A DNA stretch of 5,758 nucleotides from a bacterium (GTDB lineage: Bacteria; Vulcanimicrobiota; Xenobia; Xenobiales; Xenobiaceae). The position numbers and the translations under genes are program-made. The notes beneath the pieces are model-generated. The model ran no database searches and was not told the origin of the DNA. It worked only from the letters and a program-made list of their open reading frames with translations. Numbering within the stretch: the stretch's first letter is position 1; each line of letters opens with the position of its first letter. This document shows positions 1 to 5,758 of the stretch, piece by piece. Where the stretch lies: positions 1-5,758 of the forward strand of contig JAFSXH010000301.1 of NCBI GenBank assembly GCA_017444165.1. Direction: 5' to 3'.

Positions 1-1
1 C

Positions 2-2338
2 AATAATAAGGTTATTCCCGATCTTGTGGACTTTACAAAGACCTTTTTTGCCAAGCATACTATCCTCAATATTTTGACAAAATACTGTATTTTTACCTCA
101 GAAAACCTGTTGCTCGTCATGCGTCCCTATCAGATCGCAGCCACGGAGCGTATATTAAACCGCATAGAAATAGCTCATAACTACAAGAAATATGGCTCTA
201 TTGCAGGCGGCGGATACATCTGGCACACAACAGGTTCGGGCAAGACCCTGACCTCGTTCAAATCGGCTCGGCTGGCTTCAAAGCTCAATTATATAGATAA
301 AGTGCTCTTTGTGGTCGATAGAAAAGACCTCGACTATCAAACTATGCGTGAATATGATCGTTTTGAAAAAGGTGCGGCTAACAGCAACACTTCCACAACA
401 ATATTGAAAAGACAGCTTGAAAATCCCGATTGCCGTATCATTATCACTACTATTCAAAAGCTCGCCACATTTATCAAAAAGAATAATGCCCACGAAGTCT
501 ATGATAAGCGTGTAGTTATAATCTTTGATGAATGTCACAGGAGCCAATTCGGTGATATGCACCAAGCTATCACTAAGAAATTCAAGAAGTATCATCTGTT
601 CGGCTTTACGGGTACGCCGATATTTGCGGTAAATTCAGGTACAGGCAAAAATCCGAACCTGCGCACCACGGCACAGGCTTTCGGAGATCAGCTCCACTCC
701 TATACTATTGTCGATGCTATCAATGACAAGAATGTTCTCCCCTTCCGTGTGGACTATATCAAGACTATGGACAAGGAAGAAGATATTGAAGATGTCAAGG
801 TATGGGATATTGACCGTGAAAAAGCGTATATGTCCCCCAAGCGCATCTCACTTGTCACCAAATATATTTTAGACCACTTCGATCAGAAAACTTATCGCAA
901 GGCTTTTGAACGCACATACAGTTACAACGTCCTGACAAATATTTCAGATATAGCCAATGCTAAAAAGCGCAAACAGATACAGGAGATCAAGCAGAAAGAG
1001 CGCGTCAGCGGTTTTAATTCAATATTTGCTGTATCCTCAGTGCAAGCCGCCAAACTCTACTATGAAGAATTTATTAAGCAAATGGCTACAAATCCCGAAA
1101 AAGCTCTGAAAATAGCGGTTATTTACAGTTACGGAGCCAATGAGGAAGATCCAGATGGTATCCTCGATGAAGAAAATCCCGAAGATACTTCCGCACTTGA
1201 TTCCACTTCAAGAGACTTCCTTGAAAAGGCCATCAGCGATTACAACAAACAATTTGGCACAAGTTACGATACTTCAAGTGACAAATTCCAAAGTTACTAT
1301 AAAGATGTGTCACTCCGCATGAAGAACAAGGAGATCGATCTGCTTATCGTGGTCAATATGTTCCTAACGGGCTTTGATGCGACTACACTCAATACACTGT
1401 GGTTAGATAAAAACCTCAAAATGCACGGTCTAATACAAGCGTATAGCCGCACAAACCGCATACTCAACTCTATCAAAACATTTGGTAATATCGTATGTTT
1501 CCGCGCATTGCAGAAGCGAACGGACGCCGCTATCTCCCTCTTCGGCGACAAAGAAGCTGGCGGTATCGTAACCTTGAAGAGCTTCAGTGACTACTACAAC
1601 GACTATGTGAATATGCTGGACGAGCTCTGGAAAGAGTTTCCACTTAATGAACCGCAAATCGTAGAAAAAGAACGGCAAAAGGAATTTATCGCTCTGCTGA
1701 GTGCAATTCTACGCATGCGCAACCTGCTTGTGAGCTTCGATGAGTTTGAAGGCCAAGAGATGATCTCAGAGAGAGATTTTCAGGACTACCTCGGACGTTA
1801 TCAGGATCTGCGGGACGAGTGGGCCGAACGGCGTAAAAAAGGCGAATTGACAGATATTGATAATGATATTGTCTTTGAGATCGAGCTTATCAAACAGATA
1901 GAGATCAATATCGACTACATCCTTATGCTCGTAACAAAGTATCACGACAGTAATTGCATGGATAAGGAAGTGCTTATAACCATTCAAAAAGCCGTCGATT
2001 CCAGCACTGAACTGAGAAGTAAGAGATACCTCATTGATAATTTCATTAACAGCATTAACGATATTGATGATGTTATGAGCCAGTGGCACAGCTATGTCGC
2101 TGAAGAGCGTGAAAAGGCTCTTATCACTCTTATCAAAGAAGAAAAGCTCAAAGAGGAAGAGACGAGGGCCTTTGTTGCAGGAGCTTTCCGTGACGGCGGT
2201 ATCAAAACAACAGGTACGGATATTGACAAGATATTGCCTGCTATGTCACGCTTCGGCGGCGGCAATCGCCAGGCAAAGAAAGAAATAGTTATTGAAAAAC
2301 TCAAAGCTCTCTTTGAACGTTTTTGGAATATTGGTTAA
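2..2338 (+). CDS. hsdR: Type I restriction enzyme R subunit (HsdR), 5'-truncated by window edge
   Basis: This is the ATP-dependent DNA translocation and cleavage subunit of a type I restriction-modification complex, which works with HsdM and HsdS on unmodified DNA in the cytoplasm. The frame is open from base 2, and the codons before the GTG at 26 already read as HsdR-like sequence, so that GTG is not the real start. Superfamily 2 helicase motifs appear in order: Walker A TTGSGKT (227-247), motif II DECH (527-538), motif III FTGTP (605-619), motif V LTGFDA (1364-1381) and motif VI QAYSRTNR (1436-1459). The stretch IWHTTGSGKTLTSFK is characteristic of EcoR124-type HsdR. After the motor, a helical C-terminal region (about 1620-2338) resembles the EcoR124 C-terminal domain that contacts the methylase core. 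About 778 residues are present against roughly 1000 for the family, so the missing part should be the N-terminal PD-(D/E)XK nuclease. No internal frameshift or stop is seen, so the visible part looks functional. Confidence 0.96.
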   Translation, partial: NNKVIPDLVDFTKTFFAKHTILNILTKYCIFTSENLLLVMRPYQIAATERILNRIEIAHNYKKYGSIAGGGYIWHTTGSGKTLTSFKSARLASKLNYIDKVLFVVDRKDLDYQTMREYDRFEKGAANSNTSTTILKRQLENPDCRIIITTIQKLATFIKKNNAHEVYDKRVVIIFDECHRSQFGDMHQAITKKFKKYHLFGFTGTPIFAVNSGTGKNPNLRTTAQAFGDQLHSYTIVDAINDKNVLPFRVDYIKTMDKEEDIEDVKVWDIDREKAYMSPKRISLVTKYILDHFDQKTYRKAFERTYSYNVLTNISDIANAKKRKQIQEIKQKERVSGFNSIFAVSSVQAAKLYYEEFIKQMATNPEKALKIAVIYSYGANEEDPDGILDEENPEDTSALDSTSRDFLEKAISDYNKQFGTSYDTSSDKFQSYYKDVSLRMKNKEIDLLIVVNMFLTGFDATTLNTLWLDKNLKMHGLIQAYSRTNRILNSIKTFGNIVCFRALQKRTDAAISLFGDKEAGGIVTLKSFSDYYNDYVNMLDELWKEFPLNEPQIVEKERQKEFIALLSAILRMRNLLVSFDEFEGQEMISERDFQDYLGRYQDLRDEWAERRKKGELTDIDNDIVFEIELIKQIEINIDYILMLVTKYHDSNCMDKEVLITIQKAVDSSTELRSKRYLIDNFINSINDIDDVMSQWHSYVAEEREKALITLIKEEKLKEEETRAFVAGAFRDGGIKTTGTDIDKILPAMSRFGGGNRQAKKEIVIEKLKALFERFWNIG

Positions 2339-2376
2339 AACATAAACCTACAAGCACGCGGGAATTTACATTTTTG

Positions 2377-2416
2377 GAGAGTATATACTGGCAGTGTCGT
2401 GCGAAGATATGCTCTC
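2377..2416 (+). promoter_or_regulatory. Possible leader hairpin upstream of the 165-residue protein gene
   Basis: GAGAGTATAT (2377-2386) can pair with ATATGCTCTC (2407-2416) over 10 base pairs, one of them a G-T wobble, around a 20-base loop. It sits in the only sizeable gap between hsdR and the next gene, about 25 bases before the Shine-Dalgarno site. No U-tract follows, so it does not look like an hsdR terminator. A competing pairing, GTGCG (2399-2403) with CGCAC (2430-2434), is also possible. The left arm contains the perfect 10-base palindrome AGTATATACT (2380-2389), which could instead be a protein-binding site or part of a -10 region. No riboswitch class is recognised and no well-spaced sigma-70 promoter is seen in the gap. 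Confidence 0.3.
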
Positions 2417-2439
2417 TCTAGGGCGTTAGCGCACTTTTG

Positions 2440-2446
2440 AAGGAGG
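2440..2446 (+). promoter_or_regulatory. Strong Shine-Dalgarno site for the 165-residue protein gene
   Basis: AAGGAGG lies 6 bases before the ATG at 2453, which is near-ideal complementarity and spacing. It fixes the start of the downstream gene and suggests that the two-gene cassette is translated at a high rate from its first cistron. Confidence 0.85.
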
Positions 2447-2452
2447 AAGAAC

Positions 2453-2950
2453 ATGGGTATTGCTGATATGTTAGGTTCGCTCATGGATAAAATTCCAGGT
2501 TACGCTGGTTTCAATGAGAGAGCCAAGAGGCGTGAAACGGATAAGATTCAGCGCGAATTTATGGCCAAAAGGTTGACTGAATTGAAGAGTAACATGATGT
2601 CGATTCAGGAAGACTTTTTGAGTAGCGGCAATTTGGCAATTATGGAACCCTTCGATAAGGCTGGCAATAAGATCGACAGAGTTGTTGAGCGTATGCGCCA
2701 CGCCAATCAAGGTTATACAGGCTTTTTTGACGCTGTCAGTATTAATGAAGAAGAATTAGAGAATATTTACAGATACGATCTCTCTTTAGTTAATGGTATC
2801 GCTAGTGCTGAAGAGGCACTCATGGCTGTAGAGTCCAGTGTGGATGATCCCGCTAAAACTAAGATGATGTTGAGGAACTTTACCTCTAGGATCGATGATA
2901 TGGACAAAGCTCTCAACGAGCGCGAGACAATTTTGAAAGGTGTGAGATAG
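2453..2950 (+). CDS. Uncharacterised 165-residue helical protein, partner of the SPFH gene
   Basis: I do not recognise a named function. The protein is 165 residues long and soluble-looking, with no signal peptide or membrane segment. It is rich in charged residues in heptad-like stretches, consistent with long helices or a coiled coil at about residues 21-58, 72-84 and 117-163. A short motif IPGYAGF (residues 14-20) is followed by a basic/acidic stretch containing RETDKIQREF. I recall similar IPGY-motif proteins as small hypotheticals, some near SPFH-domain genes, but this is memory and not a search. The ATG start is set by a strong Shine-Dalgarno site 6 bases upstream. The stop is only 7 bases before the start of the SPFH gene, so the two are almost certainly one transcription unit, with translation of the second probably coupled to the first. 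A scaffold or adaptor role for the SPFH protein is plausible inference only. Confidence 0.9.
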   Translation: MGIADMLGSLMDKIPGYAGFNERAKRRETDKIQREFMAKRLTELKSNMMSIQEDFLSSGNLAIMEPFDKAGNKIDRVVERMRHANQGYTGFFDAVSINEEELENIYRYDLSLVNGIASAEEALMAVESSVDDPAKTKMMLRNFTSRIDDMDKALNERETILKGVR

Positions 2951-2957
2951 GCTAATT

Positions 2958-4109
2958 ATGGCAAGGTATTTAGATGTAATTGAATGGCGTCCCTCTGATC
3001 CCACCGCTCTGGTAGGGCGTGTTCCTGAGTCGGGTCCTGCCGACATTCGCATGGGTGCGCAATTGATAGTCAGAGAGAGTCAGTCGGCTATCTTTTATCG
3101 CGATGGTCAGGCTTTAGACGTTTTTGGAGCTGGTCGTCACACCTTGAGTACGGCCAACATTCCCTTGCTTACTGAGTTTATCAGCAGATTTACCAGAAAC
3201 AACAGCAACATATTCGCCGCTGAAGTCTACTTCGTCAACCAGCAAGTTCTCACCGAAATGAAATGGGGTACCCCCAACCCCATCGATCTCAAAGATCCCG
3301 ACTTAGGTTGGGTACAGATCCGCGCTCTGGGCACTTACTCTGTAAGGGTTGAAGATCCTCAATTATTTGTAAATACATTAGTAGGCACTCGCCCTGAATA
3401 CACGACTAAAGACCTAAGAAACTTCCTCAACGGCAGTGTGCGTACTCGCTTGAACGATCTGTTGAGTACAACTTTCCAGTCCTACGCCAGCATACGCAGC
3501 AACATGGACGAATTAGTAGCGGCCATGAAGGTCAAAGTTAAGGATGACTTTGGCAAGTACGGTGTCTCTATACGCGACTTCTTCATCCAGGATATTTCTG
3601 TACCTGAAGAGATCCAGGCGGCCTTCCGCAAGAGAGCTACTATGGGTGCTTTAGGTGTACGTAGCTACAGTGAGATGCAAGCTGCTGATGCCATGCGCGA
3701 TATGGCTAACAACCAGGGTACTGGTGGCGGTGCTATGGGTGCAGGTATGGGTATGAGCATGGGTATGATGATGCCCCAGATGATGCAACAGGCCTTCGCT
3801 GGCAACATGATGCCCCAACAGCAGATGCAACAACCTCAACAGGCTCCCGCTCCCCAAGCGGCAACTGTTGAATGTGCCTCTTGTCACGCCCGCATTCCTG
3901 AGACCACTAAATTCTGCCCTCAGTGCGGCAGTAAGGTCGTCCCTGCAGGTATGGTTCCCTGTCCCAATTGTCAGAATTTAGTTCCTCAGAACTCCAAATT
4001 CTGCCCCCAGTGTGGTAGCAAAGTAGCTCCCGAAGAGAAAGTTTGTTCTTGCGGCACAAAGATAGCTCCAGGAACGAAGTTCTGCCCAGGTTGTGGAGCT
4101 AAGCAGTAG
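2958..4109 (+). CDS. SPFH-domain protein with triple C-terminal zinc ribbons (YdjI-like, COG4260 type)
   Basis: This 383-residue protein belongs to the stomatin/prohibitin-related group often annotated as SPFH/virion-core-like, of which Bacillus subtilis YdjI is a member. Recognisable conserved stretches are LDVIEW (5-10), GAQLIVRESQ (33-42), DVFGAGRHTL (54-63), AEVYFVNQQ (88-96), KWGTPNP (102-108) and IRALGTYSVRV (121-131), then the helical end of the SPFH fold to about residue 245. A flexible Gly/Met/Gln/Pro-rich linker (254-301) leads to three zinc ribbons: Cys306/309/320/323, Cys335/338/349/352 and Cys363/365/376/379. No membrane segment is visible, so membrane contact would be peripheral. 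In B. subtilis, YdjI works with YdjG and YdjH in recruiting the phage-shock protein PspA to membranes; a similar membrane-stress role here is inference, and no pspA lies in the window. The ATG at 2958 gives the N-terminus usual for this family. Its Shine-Dalgarno is weak (AGG at 2949-2951, overlapping the upstream stop), which fits translational coupling. Confidence 0.93.
   Translation: MARYLDVIEWRPSDPTALVGRVPESGPADIRMGAQLIVRESQSAIFYRDGQALDVFGAGRHTLSTANIPLLTEFISRFTRNNSNIFAAEVYFVNQQVLTEMKWGTPNPIDLKDPDLGWVQIRALGTYSVRVEDPQLFVNTLVGTRPEYTTKDLRNFLNGSVRTRLNDLLSTTFQSYASIRSNMDELVAAMKVKVKDDFGKYGVSIRDFFIQDISVPEEIQAAFRKRATMGALGVRSYSEMQAADAMRDMANNQGTGGGAMGAGMGMSMGMMMPQMMQQAFAGNMMPQQQMQQPQQAPAPQAATVECASCHARIPETTKFCPQCGSKVVPAGMVPCPNCQNLVPQNSKFCPQCGSKVAPEEKVCSCGTKIAPGTKFCPGCGAKQ
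3717..3860 (+). other. Low-complexity Gly/Met then Gln/Pro-rich linker in the SPFH protein
   Basis: Residues 254-301 consist almost entirely of Gly, Met, Ala, Gln and Pro. A GAGMGMSMGMMMPQMMQQ stretch comes first, then a Gln/Pro/Ala stretch before the zinc ribbons. The run of ATG and GGT codons makes the DNA locally repetitive. A disordered tether is the usual arrangement in zinc-ribbon SPFH proteins; the density of Met is notable. Confidence 0.85.
3873..4094 (+). repeat. Three tandem zinc-ribbon units at the C-terminus of the SPFH protein
   Basis: Three units each end in a KFCPxCG-type knuckle, with the Lys codons at 3909, 3996 and 4077. The first two share the identical peptide KFCPQCGSKV. 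Over the 29 bases starting at 3909 and 3996 they differ at five positions, all synonymous third-codon changes, which indicates an internal duplication kept under protein-level selection. The third unit is more divergent and opens with C-x-C (CSCG) rather than CxxC. All twelve metal-ligand Cys are present, so three zinc ions could be bound. Confidence 0.85.
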
Positions 4110-4125
4110 TTTTTGTTGATTTTGC

Positions 4126-4151
4126 AGGCCCTGATCTTCAGGGCCTTTTTT
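4126..4151 (+). terminator. Rho-independent terminator after the SPFH gene
   Basis: AGGCCCTGA (4126-4134) and TCAGGGCCT (4138-4146) form a perfect 9-base-pair stem with a TCT loop. The stem is followed by an uninterrupted U-tract (T at 4146-4151). It begins 16 bases after the SPFH stop codon, as expected for the end of the two-gene cassette. The tract is directly followed by the ribosome binding site of the next gene, which is unusual. Confidence 0.93.
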
Positions 4152-4160
4152 GGGAGGTGA
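4152..4160 (+). promoter_or_regulatory. Shine-Dalgarno site that sets the TTG start of the hydrolase gene
   Basis: GGGAGGTGA is an extended match to the 16S rRNA 3' end. Its GGAGG core is 6 bases before the TTG at 4164. The final TGA is an in-frame stop for the hydrolase frame, so the gene cannot start further upstream. The next Met codon, at 4221, would remove most of the signal peptide and has no comparable site. The site begins on the base after the terminator U-tract. Confidence 0.88.
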
Positions 4161-4163
4161 CAT

Positions 4164-5273
4164 TTGTTCTCAATAGGCAGATCTCTCTTATTTGTCGCTT
4201 GTTTGAGTAGTCTATTTACGATGACTACTACGAATGTTTTAGCAGATACTTCTGATAATCGGGTAAAGGAGTTAAATCGAGTGGTTGAAGCTGAGAAATT
4301 AGAATTAACTCAAGAATGGGACAAAGTATTTCCTCAAAGCGATGAGGTCGATCATAGCAAAGTAACATTCGTAAATAGATATGGCATAACTTTAGCCGCC
4401 GATATGTATAAACCTAAAGGTATATCTGGAAAATTACCAGCCATAGCTGTCAGCGGCCCCTTTGGAGCCGTAAAAGAGCAGTCTTCTGGTTTGTACGCTC
4501 AAGAGATGGCCAAACGCGGCTTTATAACCTTAGCTTTCGATCCCTCATTCACAGGTGAGAGCGGAGGCCAGCCTCGCTATATAGCCTCTGCCGATATAAA
4601 TACCGAAGATTTTTCCGCCGCTGTAGACTTTCTCTCAGTTCAAGAAGATGTAGACCCAGAGCGCATAGGTATAATCGGCATTTGCGGTTGGGGCGGTTTT
4701 GCCATCAATGCCGCCGCCATCGATACGCGCATAAAAGCTACTGTAGCTTCAACGATGTATGATATGAGCCGAGTTGCGGCTAATGGATACTTCGATTACG
4801 AAAAAGATCCAGAGACGATAAAAGCTGAACGTAAGAGTATGCGCCAAGCTCTCAACGCTCAAAGGCTGTTAGACTACCAAAACGGCTATTATGAGAGAGC
4901 TGGCGGTGTTGTCGATCCTCTGCCCGAGGATGCTCCTTTCTTCATAAAAGATTATTACGACTACTACAAAACTAAACGCGGTTATCACAAGCGATCTTTA
5001 AATTCTAATCAGGGTTGGAACAAGACCTCTATTTTGTCACTCCTCAACACTCGCATCTTAACTTACGCTCCTGAGATTGAAAGTGCTGTCCTGATTATTC
5101 ACGGTGAAAAAGCTCATTCTCGCTATTTCAGTGAAGGTGCTTTTGAAAAACTGCAAGGCGACAATAAAGAGTTAATGATCATACCTGGAGCGGTACACAC
5201 CGATCTCTATGATAAGATAGAGATCATACCCTTTGATAAGATGGAGAAATTTTTTAGAGACAACTTAAAGTAA
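4164..5273 (+). CDS. Exported alpha/beta hydrolase with Cys-type nucleophile elbow
   Basis: This 369-residue hydrolase belongs to the dienelactone-hydrolase-like / YcjY-like alpha/beta group usually annotated only as alpha/beta hydrolase; its substrate is unknown. Residues 1-27 form a Sec signal peptide: a short n-region with Arg6, a hydrophobic core at 8-20, and a VLA-D cleavage site after Ala27. The mature enzyme would act in the periplasm or outside the cell. Family landmarks are SGPFGAVKEQSS (97-108, oxyanion region), AFDPSFTGESGG (124-135), the nucleophile elbow GICGWGG (172-178) with Cys174 in place of the usual Ser, STMYDMSRV (196-204), HGEKAHSRYFSE (313-324) and PGAVHTDLYD (341-350), whose His345 is the likely catalytic His. 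The usual HGxxD acid position is Ala317, so the acid is not obvious. The TTG start is supported by an adjacent strong Shine-Dalgarno and an intact signal peptide. The gene follows a terminator with no spacer and is separated by 4 bases from the methyltransferase gene. The whole length looks intact. Confidence 0.92.
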   Translation: MFSIGRSLLFVACLSSLFTMTTTNVLADTSDNRVKELNRVVEAEKLELTQEWDKVFPQSDEVDHSKVTFVNRYGITLAADMYKPKGISGKLPAIAVSGPFGAVKEQSSGLYAQEMAKRGFITLAFDPSFTGESGGQPRYIASADINTEDFSAAVDFLSVQEDVDPERIGIIGICGWGGFAINAAAIDTRIKATVASTMYDMSRVAANGYFDYEKDPETIKAERKSMRQALNAQRLLDYQNGYYERAGGVVDPLPEDAPFFIKDYYDYYKTKRGYHKRSLNSNQGWNKTSILSLLNTRILTYAPEIESAVLIIHGEKAHSRYFSEGAFEKLQGDNKELMIIPGAVHTDLYDKIEIIPFDKMEKFFRDNLK

Positions 5274-5277
5274 AATT

Positions 5278-5758
5278 ATGTGGAGCGAATTTCTCCTATC
5301 CCCTAAAGTTACAGAGATCTTAGAATTCTGGCGCGACAGAGAGCTGACACCCTCGGAAGAGTTTAGTCTGCTCAAAAAGTTGCGCCAAAATTTTACTCTG
5401 CAAGAGGCTAGTCTTTTAATAAAACAGATCCAATTGCGCCACAGAGCTAAAGATAAATTTCCCCAAGCGGATAAGATGTTCTTTGCGGATAAGGCCTTAG
5501 AACAGTCGACATCTTGGCCCTTAGCCTGGCACAGGGCGCAAAAATTGCACGAGATAGCCCCTCCAGGCCCAATTTTAGATCTAGGTTGCGGATTGGGCGG
5601 AGACGCTCTGGCGATGGCTCAATTTCGTGAAGTTATCGCTATAGATTGTGATGAAGACCGCTTAGATCTGCTCCAGGCTAACATTAAAAGTTTGAATCCT
5701 CCCTATTCCATAAAATTAATTAAAGCCGATTACACCTCTATAAAACTTCCACCAGCGG
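5278..5758 (+). CDS. Class I SAM-dependent methyltransferase, THUMP-like family, 3'-truncated by window edge
   Basis: The ATG at 5278 opens a frame that stays open to the window end, giving 160 visible residues. An N-terminal helical region (about 1-60) leads to KFPQADKMFF (60-69) and LEQSTSWPLAWHRA (74-87), which I associate with the methyltransferase family that carries a C-terminal THUMP-like domain. The Rossmann core follows: motif I ILDLGCGLGGDALAMA (99-114) binds S-adenosylmethionine, the acidic residue after strand 2 is in AIDCDEDRLDLLQAN (121-135, Asp123), and KADYTSI (149-155) is the motif III region. The catalytic motif and any THUMP-like domain lie beyond the window, so the substrate cannot be inferred; RNA is possible but unproven. 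The start is 4 bases after the hydrolase stop, with only a weak AAAG-type ribosome site, so co-transcription and coupling with the hydrolase are likely. There is no sign of breakage. Confidence 0.85.
   Translation, partial: MWSEFLLSPKVTEILEFWRDRELTPSEEFSLLKKLRQNFTLQEASLLIKQIQLRHRAKDKFPQADKMFFADKALEQSTSWPLAWHRAQKLHEIAPPGPILDLGCGLGGDALAMAQFREVIAIDCDEDRLDLLQANIKSLNPPYSIKLIKADYTSIKLPPA

Noticed and set aside
26..28. GTG at 26 as the start of the HsdR gene
   Set aside because: The frame is open to the window edge and the codons before it continue HsdR-like sequence. A start here would also lack the nuclease domain, and there is no Shine-Dalgarno site in front of it.
1140..1322. Small + strand open frame inside hsdR
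   Set aside because: It is out of frame within a well-conserved gene and has no ribosome site or recognisable protein features.
2365..2389. Sigma-70 promoter TTTACA (2365-2370) with TATACT (2384-2389)
   Set aside because: The spacer is only 13 bases, too short for a normal sigma-70 promoter, and no better-spaced -35 is present.
2389..2403. Sigma-54-like promoter (TGGCAG then GTGCG), tempting because phage-shock genes in enteric bacteria use sigma-54
   Set aside because: The GG and GC elements are 11 bases apart rather than the required 12, and the TTGCA part is poor.
3651..3887. Minus-strand open frame opposite the SPFH linker, rich in His/Thr/Leu
   Set aside because: It is the antisense reading of the repetitive ATG/GGT linker and lacks a family resemblance. 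The same applies to the other minus-strand frames opposite hsdR, the 165-residue gene and the zinc ribbons.
4194..4202. Lipoprotein signal (Phe-Val-Ala-Cys at residues 10-13) in the hydrolase
   Set aside because: The position -3 residue is Phe, the hydrophobic stretch before the Cys is too short, and a better ordinary cleavage site (VLA-D) follows at residue 27.
4221..4223. ATG at 4221 as an alternative start of the hydrolase
   Set aside because: It would delete most of the signal peptide and has no ribosome site, whereas the TTG at 4164 has both supports.

Overview
The window is bacterial DNA of moderate GC content, densely packed on the + strand. It holds five protein genes, and the first and last run off the window edges. 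Good Shine-Dalgarno sites, a TTG start, a strong intrinsic terminator and a Sec-type signal peptide all point to a bacterium. Nothing here fixes the phylum. I see no tRNA, rRNA, CRISPR array, insertion sequence or integrase.

Layout. (1) Positions 2-2338 carry the motor and C-terminal part of a type I restriction HsdR subunit of the EcoR124 kind. Its N-terminal nuclease domain lies upstream of the window. (2) A 114-base gap contains a possible leader hairpin and a strong ribosome binding site. (3) Positions 2453-4109 hold a tightly spaced two-gene cassette. The first gene encodes an uncharacterised 165-residue charged, helical protein. The second encodes a YdjI-like SPFH-domain protein with a Met/Gly/Gln-rich linker and three C-terminal zinc ribbons. 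The cassette ends in a strong hairpin-plus-U-tract terminator. (4) Positions 4164-5273 encode an exported alpha/beta hydrolase with a Cys nucleophile-elbow motif; its ribosome binding site directly abuts the terminator U-tract. (5) From 5278 to the window end is the first part of a class I SAM-dependent methyltransferase that resembles the THUMP-like-domain family.

How the genes relate. HsdR belongs to a host-defence locus whose specificity and methylation subunits are presumably upstream; it appears to be the last gene of that locus. The 165-residue protein and the SPFH/zinc-ribbon protein are almost certainly co-expressed. By analogy with Bacillus YdjI they may act in membrane-stress organisation, but this is inference. 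The hydrolase and methyltransferase are separated by only 4 bases and are probably co-transcribed, with no obvious shared pathway. The points most worth a second look are the SPFH/coiled-coil cassette, the terminator fused to the hydrolase's translation start, and the near-duplicate zinc ribbons.
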